From: an uncultured Eggerthellaceae bacterium
Lineage (GTDB): Bacteria > Actinomycetota > Coriobacteriia > Coriobacteriales > Eggerthellaceae
NCBI GenBank assembly: GCA_910585565.1
Contig: CAJUFC010000010.1
Location: forward strand, 1 to 6,459
DNA length: 6,459 nucleotides
Direction: 5' to 3'
Below the pieces are notes generated by a model that had not been told where the DNA came from, searched no databases, and worked only from the letters and a program-made list of their open reading frames with translations. This document shows positions 1 to 5,890 of this stretch, piece by piece (positions within the stretch are counted from its first letter, which is position 1; every line of letters begins with the position of its first letter). The translations under genes and the position numbers were made by a program.

Positions 1-657
1 GCCGCCGTGGCCGTGGCCGTCGCCGTCATGATGCAGCCCGCCGAGGCCGTTGAGGTCGAGGGCTTCGCGGCGCGTGCGCTCATCCCGCATATCCCCATCG
101 AGTCGCCCTGGGCCGCAGGCGGGGCCGCCGTCCCCGGCGACGAGGCCCTGGCGGACACCGGCGAGGCCGAGGCGGCCGAGGGGGAGGGCGGGGAGCAGGC
201 AGACGCCCCTGCCGCCCCTGCCACAGAGGACACGGGCGCCGGAGCGGCCGCCCAGCCCCAGCAGGGCACCTCCCAGGCCGTCGCCTCCGGGTCGCCCGCG
301 CAGGCCGCGCCCCAGGGCGGGTCGTCCTCCGGGTCGGCCTCCCAGCCCCAGCAGCAGGCCCCCGCGGCCTCCCAGCCCTCGGTGCCCGCCCACGAGCACA
401 ACTGGCAGCCCGTCACCGAACCGCAGTGGGTGGTTGACAAGGCCGCCTGGGACGGGAAAAAGCAGACAGGAGTTACCATAAAAGCGAGCTGCGGGAAGAG
501 TTTTAATTCCGTGGAAGAGTGGGATGCACATGGCGATCGTATCCATTCCTGCTCATATGAAGTAGTCCCAAAATACGAAATCATCCATCACGATGAAGTC
601 GGCCACACTGTAACGGTGACCACCGGCTACAAGTGCTCCTGCGGCGCCACCAAGTAG
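1..657 (+). CDS. HEHxWQP-motif membrane-anchored Cys/His-rich protein, C-terminal part (5' end outside window)
   Basis: The frame is open from base 1 and ends at TAG 655-657, giving 218 visible residues. The first 11 or so (alternating Ala/Val, then Met-Met) look like the end of a transmembrane or signal-anchor helix. The in-frame GTG at 7 and 13 and ATG at 28 and 31 lie inside that helix, so the true start is probably upstream and the gene is truncated by the window edge. A long acidic, then Ala/Pro/Gln/Ser-rich linker (about residues 15-128) contains short repeats. It is followed by HEHNWQP (131-137) and a tail of about 80 residues with C164, H177, H182, C184 and a terminal GYKCSCGATK (C212, C214). 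The Cys/His spacing suggests a small metal-binding domain outside the membrane; this is inference. I recognise the motif style from uncharacterised actinobacterial surface proteins but know no function. The gene at 5934 has the same anchor-linker-HEHxWQP plan. Bases 455-600 are much less GC-rich than the rest. Confidence 0.85.
   Translation, partial: AAVAVAVAVMMQPAEAVEVEGFAARALIPHIPIESPWAAGGAAVPGDEALADTGEAEAAEGEGGEQADAPAAPATEDTGAGAAAQPQQGTSQAVASGSPAQAAPQGGSSSGSASQPQQQAPAASQPSVPAHEHNWQPVTEPQWVVDKAAWDGKKQTGVTIKASCGKSFNSVEEWDAHGDRIHSCSYEVVPKYEIIHHDEVGHTVTVTTGYKCSCGATK
251..354 (+). repeat. short direct repeat in the Pro/Gln-rich linker
   Basis: The 14-mer CCCAGCCCCAGCAG occurs at 251-264 and again at 341-354, exactly 90 bases (30 codons) apart and in frame. 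It gives two QPQQ-containing blocks in the linker of the first protein. The first 11 bases of this word also occur at 6121-6131, in the linker of the paralogous downstream gene. The linker is low-complexity, so slippage or convergent codon bias could explain part of this. Confidence 0.6.
455..600 (+). other. lower-GC patch inside the first gene
   Basis: By hand count, 481-540 is 31/60 GC and 541-600 is 24/60 GC, against 51/60 for 121-180 in the same gene. The reading frame continues without interruption. The patch covers the Cys/His tail from just after the HEHNWQP region and ends before the final GYKCSCGATK. Codons such as AAA, TTT, AAT, TCA and TAT are frequent here and rare nearby. This fits import of a segment from a lower-GC homologue, but age and origin cannot be read from the window. 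Confidence 0.7.
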
Positions 658-688
658 CCCGACCCATCCCTCCTGCGCTTTCAATCGC

Positions 689-717
689 TTGACAAAACAC
701 CGCCGATAAGGCACCAT
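689..717 (+). promoter_or_regulatory. candidate sigma-70-type promoter of the adhesin gene
   Basis: A perfect TTGACA lies at 689-694. A 17-base spacer leads to CACCAT at 712-717, which matches TATAAT only at positions 2, 5 and 6. Transcription would start near 724, leaving a leader of about 85 bases before the ATG at 809. The -35 box is convincing in such GC-rich DNA; the -10 is weak, so the promoter may need an activator or be spurious. Confidence 0.45.
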
Positions 718-721
718 CGGC
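702..721 (+). promoter_or_regulatory. dyad overlapping the candidate -10 (possible operator)
   Basis: GCCGAT (702-707) and ATCGGC (716-721) form a perfect 6-base inverted repeat with an 8-base spacer. The right half covers the candidate -10 hexamer, where a repressor site would be expected. It could also be a small RNA hairpin or chance; there is no second copy in the window. Confidence 0.3.
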
Positions 722-773
722 CCTAAGTCGCGCGCTCCAACTCTGCGCGGCCCAGGGGCCTAACTCCAAATTC

Positions 774-807
774 CGGGTCCCGGTCACATAAGGAAGGTAG
801 GGACCCG
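774..807 (+). promoter_or_regulatory. 5' leader hairpin with the ribosome binding site in its loop
   Basis: CGGGTCCC (774-781) pairs perfectly with GGGACCCG (800-807). The 18-base loop carries the Shine-Dalgarno-like AAGGAAGG (790-797), and the start codon follows the right arm after one base. The arrangement would either display the ribosome binding site or hold the start region in structure, so it could control translation of the large adhesin. CGGGTCCC can also pair locally, since 773-783 is itself a near palindrome (CCGGGTCCCGG). Confidence 0.45.
790..797 (+). promoter_or_regulatory. ribosome binding site of the adhesin gene
   Basis: AAGGAAGG ends 11 bases before the ATG at 809, slightly longer than usual spacing. 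A second purine run, GGTAGGG (796-802), is 6 bases from the ATG and could be used instead. Both support ATG 809 as the start, as does the signal peptide that begins there. Confidence 0.55.
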
Positions 808-808
808 T

Positions 809-3800
809 ATGGTTCACGCTGTCGGCGCGCGCCCACGCGCATCTAAGGCACTGCGGCTTCTCATCGCCGCGATCCTGGCCCTAGGCCTCATCCCCATCGC
901 ATCGCTCTCGTCCGGCGGCCTCCTGGCCGCCGAGACTGCGTATATCCAGCACGACGGCAAGATCCCCTACGCCGGCTACTCCACCATGGCCATGAGCGTC
1001 GACGGGAGCCCGGCGGTGTGCGCCCAGCCCTCGAAGGCCACGCCGCCCGAGGGCTCCTACGCCGTTTCCTACGACCTGCTCGAGGGGAGCGACGCCTTGG
1101 CCGTCGAGCCGGGGAGCACCTGGCGCACCGACCTGATCCGCAACCTCTTCTGGTACGGGCCGGGCTCCCCCGGCTTCGACGCGGGCTTCTGGCCCACCGC
1201 CTGGTACGACGGCAGCGCCATGACCTACGACCGCTACTTCGTGGCTCTCCACATCGCGCTCTCAGACGCCTACGCGGCCGACTGGCAGGGCTCGGTCTAC
1301 GGCTGCAACGAGCAGATGAAGACCTGGGCCCGGACGCAGATCATCGGCTACCAGGGCTCAGGCAAGCCGTTCCTGGCCGGCTCCACCTACGACAAGTACT
1401 TCAACTACGGCTGGTCTGCGGCGCCGTCCGACTTCGAGGTCTTCCAGATGGCGACCGGCTCCGGCACCCAGCGCGTGTTCTCCTTCCGGCCCTACAACCC
1501 CGAGGGCTGGATCGGTGTGGCCAAGCGCTCGGCCAACCCGGAGATCACCGACGGCAACTCCTGCTACGACCTGGGCGGCGCGCAGTACGCCGTCTACGAC
1601 TCCTCCTGGGCCCAGGTGGACACAATCACCGTGCCGGCCGACGGCGGCTACGCCTACTCCAAGGAGCTCGAGCCCGGCACGTACCACGTGCAGGAGACCG
1701 TGGCCCCCAAGGGCTACGCCCTCGACGAGACCGTGTTCGACGTCGAGGTGACGAGCGAGGAGACCTCTTGGATCGGCGACGCGGAAGGATGGCACAATGA
1801 GATCCCGCAAAACGACCCGGCGCGTATGTGGGTCGGCAAAATAGATCTTGAGACCACTCTCGACATGCCGCAGGGCTCCGCGTCGCTTGCCGGAGCTGAG
1901 TTTACAATTCGCTATTTCAATCAACAATTTGATAGCGTCTCTGCCGCGGAGGCAAGCGGCCCTGCAACTAGAACCTGGGTTGTTAAGACTAACGAGAGAG
2001 GCCGGGCCGTTCTTCGTGACAGTTATCTCGTTTCCGGCGATGCGCTATACAAAATAGGTGGTCTTGTCACCATCCCCCTCGGCACCGTCCTTATCCAGGA
2101 GACCAAGGCCCCCGAGGGCTACCTGCTCGACGACAGCGTCTACCTGCGCCAGGTGACGACCGAGGGCAACGTCGAGTCCGTAGAGACCTACAACGCGCCC
2201 ATCGTCAAGGAGGAGGTCGTCCGAGGCGGCCTGGAGGTCGAGAAGCGCGACGCCGAGACCGGCTCCGCTCCGCAGGGCGACGCGACGTTCGCGGGCATCG
2301 AGTTCGAGGTCGTAAACGACTCCGAGGGCTCCGTGCGCGTGGGCGGCCGTGACGTGGCGCCCGGCGAGGTGGCCCTCACCCTCACCACCGGAGCCGACGG
2401 CAAGGCCCGCACGGCCTCCGACGCGCTGCCCTACGGCGACTACCTGGTGCGCGAGTCCGCCACCAACGGCTCCTACCTCAACACCTCCGTCCCGCAGTCC
2501 GCGCAGATCCGCCAGGACGGCGCCATCGTGCGCCTCACCGGCTCCTCCTCCTTCACCGACGACGTCATCCGCGGCGGCGTCGAGGTCGAGAAGCGCGACG
2601 CCGAGACCGGCCGCCTCGAGCCCCTGGGCGCCGGTTCCCTGGATGTTCTCTTCGAGGTCTCCAACGCCAGCGACCGCCCCGTCGTGGTGGGCGGCGTCTC
2701 CTACGCCCCAGGCAAGGCCGTCATGACGATCCAGGCGAAGGAAGGCGTCGCCAAGACCGCCTCCGACGCGCTGCCCTACGGCTCCTACGAGATCCGCGAG
2801 GTATCCGCCGGCGCCGGCTACTTCCTCACCGACGGCGAGCCGCGCTCCTTCTCCATCGAGCGCAACGGCATCGTCGCCAAGCCCGCGACCGGCGAGTCCG
2901 CCTTCAAGAACCAGGCCAAGCGCGGCGACCTCGAGCTCGTCAAGGTCGAGGAGGGCACCATGCACCGCCTGGCGGGCGTACCCTTCCGCATCACCAGCCA
3001 GACCACCGGCGAGAGCCACGTCATCGTGACCGACGCCAACGGCTACGCCTCCACCCACGCGTCCTGGAACCCCCATACCCAGAAGACCAATGCCAACGAC
3101 GCGGCGGGGGAGGGCGCGCTCGACGACGAGGCCGGCGTGTGGTTCGGCCTGGGCTCGGCGCCCGACGACTCCAAGGGAGCGCTGCCCTACGACCGCTATA
3201 CCCTCGAGGAGCTGCCCTGCGCGGCCAACGAGGGCCTGACGCTCGTCACCATACCCGACATCACCATCACCCGCGACTCCCACACGGTCGACCTCGGCAC
3301 CGTCGACGACGATCGCCCGGTCGACCAGAGCCCGCGCATACTGACGACCGCCATGGACGCCGCCGACCGCGACAAGCTGGTCTCGGCTGACGGTGCAGCC
3401 GTCATCGTGGACTCCGTCGAGTACGCCAACCTCGTGCCCGGCGAGACCTACCGCCTCGTGGCCACCCTCATGGACAAGGCCACCGGCGAGCCCGTGACCC
3501 AGGGCGGCGAGCCCGTGACTGGCGAGCGCGAGCTCACGCCGCGCGAGCACTACGGCACCGCCGACGTCCGCCTCGCCCTCGACGCGCGCGGCCTGTCCGG
3601 CAACGTGGTGGTCTTCGAGGAGCTCTGGGCCGCCGACGGCACGCTCGCGGCGTCGCACGCCGACATCGAGGATGAGGGCCAGACCGTGCGCCTCGTCCCG
3701 CCCGAGATCGGCACGCAGGCCTCCGACGGCGCCGACGGCGACAAGCTGGTCGCGGCCGACCCCGAGGCCGTGGTCGTCGACACCGTCAGCTACGCCAACC

Positions 3801-5851
3801 TCGTGCCCGGCCGCGAGTACCTCGTCACCGGCACGCTCGTGGTGCGCCAGACCGGCGAGCCGCTGCTCGCCGCCGACGGCGAGCCCGTGACGGCCACCCT
3901 CGCCTTCAAGCCCGTCGCCGCCTCGGGCAGCGTCGAGCTCGAGTTCCGCTTCGACGCGAGCCTGCTCGCCGGCAAGGAGCTCGTCGCCTTCGAGACGCTA
4001 GAGAAGGACGGCCTCGAGCTCGCGGTGCACGCCGACATCGACGACGAGGGCCAGACCGTCGAGGTGGCCGCCCCCGAGATCGGAACCACCGCCCGCGACG
4101 CGGAGGACGGGGACAAGGCCCTGGCCGCGAGCCCCGTCGCGGCGGTCATCGACGAGGTGGCCTACGAGGGCCTCGTCGCCGGGAAGTCCTACGTGCTCAC
4201 GGCCACCCTCATGGACAAGGCCACCGGCGAGCCGCTCGCGGGCGCCGACGGCCAGCCCGTGACGGCCTCCACGGCCTTCAAGCCGGCCGCCGCCCACGGC
4301 AGCGCGGAGGTGACCCTCGAGCTCGACGCGAGCGCCCTGCCCGAGGGCGCCGAGCTCGTGGTCTTCGAGGAGCTCGCGCGCGACGGGATCGTCGTGGCCG
4401 AGCACAAGGACATCGACGACGAGGGCCAGACCGTCTCTGTCGCGCGCCCCGGGATCGGCACCCAGGCCTCCGACGGCGCCGACGGCGACAAGGAGGTCGC
4501 CGCGGGCCCCGAGGCCGTCATCGTCGACGAGGTGGCCTACGAGGGCCTCGTCCCCGGGCGCGAGTACCTCGTCACCGGCACCCTCATGCTCAAGTCCACC
4601 GGCGAGCCGCTGGCCGGCGCCGACGGCGCGCCCGTGACGGCGACCAAGGCGTTCGTCCCCGCGGCGAGCTCCGGGACGGTGGAGGTCGAGTTCCGACTCG
4701 ACACCTCGCTGCTCGCCGGCGAGGAACTGGTGGCCTTCGAGGGGCTCTCCGAGCAGGGCGTCGAGCTCGCCGTCCACGCCGACATCGACGATGCGGGCCA
4801 GACCGTCGAGGTGGTCTCCCCGAGCATCGCGACCACCGCCCGCGACGCCCTCGACGGCGACAAGGCCGTCACGGCCGACCCCGGCGCCAAGCTCGTCGAC
4901 ACGCTGTCCCTCACCGGGCTCGCCCCCGGGCGGGACTACGAGGCCCACGGCATCCTCATGGACGCCGAGACCGGCCTGCCCGCCGTGGCGGCCGGCTCCG
5001 AGGCCGGCGAGGAGGAGCTCGCGGAGGCGGCCGAGGCGATCGCCCGCGCCATGGGCCTCGGCGAGGAGGGCGACGGGTCGGTAGACCGCAAGGCGCTCGC
5101 CGCCGCCCTGGCGGAGCACAAGGAGGCCGTCGCCGAGATGGCCGTGGCCAAGCGCGATGTGACGCCCGAGGGCACCTCCGCCACCGTGGAGCTGGAGTAC
5201 CCGATCGACGCCTCCGGACTCGCCGGGACGACCACGGTCTGCCTGGCCGTCCTCGTCGCCGACGACAGGGTGGTCGCCTCCGAGCTCGACCTCTCGTGCG
5301 CCGAGCAGCAGTGCGGGATCGTCGCGCCGGCGATCGGCACCGAGCTCACCGACAAGACCGACGGCGACCACGAGGCCCTCGACTCCGCCGAGGCCGTCCT
5401 CGTCGACACGGTGGCCTACCGCGACCTCGTCCCCGGCAAGGAGTACGTGCTCGCCGGCATCCTCATGGACAAGGCCACGGGCAAGCCCCTGCTCGTCGCC
5501 GACCGCGAGGTGAGGGCCTCGGCCACCTTCGTGCCCAACGCCCCCGACGGCACGGCCGAGGTCGAGTTCGCCTTCGACGCCCGCGGCCTCAAGGGCCATG
5601 AGCTGGTCGCCTTCGAGACGCTCTCGAAGGACGGCCTCGAGGTCGCCGTCCACGCCGACATCGACGATGCGGCCCAGACCGTCACGATCACGGACGTCCC
5701 CGGCGCGCCCGGGCAGTCCCTCGCGAAGACCGGGGACGGCACCGCCATCGCCACCCTCATCGCCTTCCTGGCCGTCCTGGCGGGCGGCCTGGGCGCCTGG
5801 GCGGCCCGCCGCCGCATGGCCCCCGGCCCCGAGGAACCCGCCGACGAGTAG
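809..5851 (+). CDS. VaFE repeat-containing, sortase-anchored surface adhesin (thioester-like head, CnaB and ester-bond domains)
   Basis: This 1680-residue protein is probably a long, covalently stiffened stalk exported by Sec and linked to the cell wall, with its N-terminus presented outwards. The signal peptide has a basic n-region, a hydrophobic core at about 16-34 and likely cleavage after A41. A TQXA/thioester-like head follows (about 45-230) with C71 in VCAQP and C166. Five CnaB/SpaA-type domains span about 235-840. Candidate isopeptide residues are K239/E296/N330, K344/E431/N462, K479/E549/D584, K595/E664/N701 and K712 with E800 or E801. Domains 1 and 2 have clear E-boxes (QETVAPKGY, QETKAPEGY). 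Six VaFE domains (844 to about 1630) match the T-Q ester-bond fold. The C-terminus has LAKTG (1638-1642), a membrane helix (about 1645-1666) and an RRR tail. No YPK-type pilin motif was seen, so a monomeric adhesin is more likely than a pilus backbone. The ligand is unknown. Only seven cysteines occur: C71, C166, C252, C804, C1478, C1497, C1502. Confidence 0.95.
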   Translation: MVHAVGARPRASKALRLLIAAILALGLIPIASLSSGGLLAAETAYIQHDGKIPYAGYSTMAMSVDGSPAVCAQPSKATPPEGSYAVSYDLLEGSDALAVEPGSTWRTDLIRNLFWYGPGSPGFDAGFWPTAWYDGSAMTYDRYFVALHIALSDAYAADWQGSVYGCNEQMKTWARTQIIGYQGSGKPFLAGSTYDKYFNYGWSAAPSDFEVFQMATGSGTQRVFSFRPYNPEGWIGVAKRSANPEITDGNSCYDLGGAQYAVYDSSWAQVDTITVPADGGYAYSKELEPGTYHVQETVAPKGYALDETVFDVEVTSEETSWIGDAEGWHNEIPQNDPARMWVGKIDLETTLDMPQGSASLAGAEFTIRYFNQQFDSVSAAEASGPATRTWVVKTNERGRAVLRDSYLVSGDALYKIGGLVTIPLGTVLIQETKAPEGYLLDDSVYLRQVTTEGNVESVETYNAPIVKEEVVRGGLEVEKRDAETGSAPQGDATFAGIEFEVVNDSEGSVRVGGRDVAPGEVALTLTTGADGKARTASDALPYGDYLVRESATNGSYLNTSVPQSAQIRQDGAIVRLTGSSSFTDDVIRGGVEVEKRDAETGRLEPLGAGSLDVLFEVSNASDRPVVVGGVSYAPGKAVMTIQAKEGVAKTASDALPYGSYEIREVSAGAGYFLTDGEPRSFSIERNGIVAKPATGESAFKNQAKRGDLELVKVEEGTMHRLAGVPFRITSQTTGESHVIVTDANGYASTHASWNPHTQKTNANDAAGEGALDDEAGVWFGLGSAPDDSKGALPYDRYTLEELPCAANEGLTLVTIPDITITRDSHTVDLGTVDDDRPVDQSPRILTTAMDAADRDKLVSADGAAVIVDSVEYANLVPGETYRLVATLMDKATGEPVTQGGEPVTGERELTPREHYGTADVRLALDARGLSGNVVVFEELWAADGTLAASHADIEDEGQTVRLVPPEIGTQASDGADGDKLVAADPEAVVVDTVSYANLVPGREYLVTGTLVVRQTGEPLLAADGEPVTATLAFKPVAASGSVELEFRFDASLLAGKELVAFETLEKDGLELAVHADIDDEGQTVEVAAPEIGTTARDAEDGDKALAASPVAAVIDEVAYEGLVAGKSYVLTATLMDKATGEPLAGADGQPVTASTAFKPAAAHGSAEVTLELDASALPEGAELVVFEELARDGIVVAEHKDIDDEGQTVSVARPGIGTQASDGADGDKEVAAGPEAVIVDEVAYEGLVPGREYLVTGTLMLKSTGEPLAGADGAPVTATKAFVPAASSGTVEVEFRLDTSLLAGEELVAFEGLSEQGVELAVHADIDDAGQTVEVVSPSIATTARDALDGDKAVTADPGAKLVDTLSLTGLAPGRDYEAHGILMDAETGLPAVAAGSEAGEEELAEAAEAIARAMGLGEEGDGSVDRKALAAALAEHKEAVAEMAVAKRDVTPEGTSATVELEYPIDASGLAGTTTVCLAVLVADDRVVASELDLSCAEQQCGIVAPAIGTELTDKTDGDHEALDSAEAVLVDTVAYRDLVPGKEYVLAGILMDKATGKPLLVADREVRASATFVPNAPDGTAEVEFAFDARGLKGHELVAFETLSKDGLEVAVHADIDDAAQTVTITDVPGAPGQSLAKTGDGTAIATLIAFLAVLAGGLGAWAARRRMAPGPEEPADE
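1790..2075 (+). other. lower-GC patch covering most of the second CnaB domain
   Basis: Hand counts give 34/60, 34/60 and 32/60 GC for 1861-1920, 1921-1980 and 1981-2040, and 13/30 for 2041-2070, against 46/60 for 2581-2640 in a neighbouring domain. The patch encodes about residues 328-423, from the end of CnaB domain 1 to just before the E-box of domain 2. The frame is intact. Nearly domain-sized boundaries suggest exchange of a binding-face module by recombination. Confidence 0.65.
2234..2782 (+). repeat. duplicated CnaB domains 3 and 4
   Basis: A 30-base perfect direct repeat (2234-2263 and 2582-2611, 348 bases apart) encodes the shared start VEKRDAETG of domains 3 and 4. A second, 24-base perfect repeat (2414-2437 and 2759-2782, 345 bases apart) encodes the shared ASDALPYG before the catalytic-Glu strand. 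The two domains are otherwise diverged. This indicates a tandem duplication of one CnaB module with conserved or gene-converted edges. Confidence 0.8.
3338..5698 (+). repeat. array of six tandem VaFE / T-Q ester-bond domains
   Basis: Repeats begin at residues 844, 967, 1091, 1216, 1340 and 1509, with lengths 123, 124, 125, 124, 169 and about 122. In the Clostridium perfringens Cpe0147 domain, a Thr-Gln ester bond forms with help from Asp, Glu and His. The matching residues here are T846/D868/E937/H950/Q958, T969/D991/E1062/H1074/Q1082, T1093/D1115/E1187/H1199/Q1207, T1218/D1240/E1311/H1323/Q1331 and T1511/D1533/E1603/H1615/Q1623. The His-to-Gln spacing is 8 residues in each, as in Cpe0147. 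Repeat 5 keeps T1342, D1364 and a Gln at 1500 but lacks Glu and His. Perfect DNA repeats inside the array are 3461-3492 with 4202-4233 (repeats 1 and 3), 3716-3745 with 4463-4492 (2 and 4), and 4151-4176 with 4526-4551 (3 and 4). Confidence 0.9.
4826..5332 (+). other. degenerate fifth VaFE domain with helical insertion and three cysteines
   Basis: Residues 1340-1508 align with the other repeats at the start (IATTARDA, KLVDT) and end (VAPA before the next IGT). The VaFE strand reads VCLA (1477-1480), so the catalytic Glu is Ala. The expected His is E1492. C1478, C1497 and C1502 are the only cysteines in the whole repeat array, and two of them flank the retained Q1500. About 48 extra residues (roughly 1397-1444, bases 4997-5140) are rich in Ala, Glu and Leu and look alpha-helical, unlike the beta-rich neighbours. 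Confidence 0.8.
5720..5851 (+). other. C-terminal cell-wall sorting signal
   Basis: LAKTG (residues 1638-1642) is followed by a hydrophobic helix (about 1645-1666), then RRR and a short acidic tail. This is the standard three-part sortase signal. The Pro-to-Ala form LAxTG is the type recognised by class E sortases of high-GC Gram-positives such as Streptomyces. No sortase gene lies in the window, so the enzyme used is not known. Confidence 0.85.
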
Positions 5852-5890
5852 CCAGCCCACCTGACCCCCTTCAAAACCCCGAGCCAATGG

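Larger units (their letters stand above)
658..808 (+). promoter_or_regulatory. intergenic control region upstream of the adhesin gene
   Basis: This 151-base gap separates the first gene from the adhesin. It is less GC-rich than the coding DNA. It holds a consensus -35 hexamer, a dyad over the likely -10, a GC-rich segment with short self-complementary words (CGCGC at 731-735 with GCGCG at 745-749) and a hairpin around the ribosome binding site. No hairpin followed by a T-run was found, so there is no clear intrinsic terminator for the first gene. Read-through plus an internal promoter is possible. Confidence 0.5.

Noticed and set aside
50..481. Arg/Pro/Ser-rich open frame on the plus strand in another phase of the first gene
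   Set aside because: The composition is that of a shifted reading of GC-rich DNA. The frame with HEHNWQP and the Cys motifs explains the region better.
729..760. GC-rich self-complementary words as a terminator for the first gene
   Set aside because: Stems are 4-5 bases with awkward loops and no T-run follows, so no terminator can be supported.
2045..3658. Second long open frame (about 537 codons) on the minus strand
   Set aside because: Same reasons: antisense to the CnaB domains and first VaFE repeat, low-complexity composition, no domain signature.
4960..5300. Repeat 5 as a frameshifted or decayed copy
   Set aside because: The frame stays open, codons keep GC-rich third positions, the segment aligns again at its end, and repeat 6 is intact. 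It looks like a diverged but maintained domain.
3338..5698. CRISPR-like or non-coding repeat array
   Set aside because: The repeats are in-frame protein domains of about 124 codons with diverged interiors, not short identical repeats with unique spacers. No tRNA, rRNA or insertion-sequence ends were seen elsewhere in the window.
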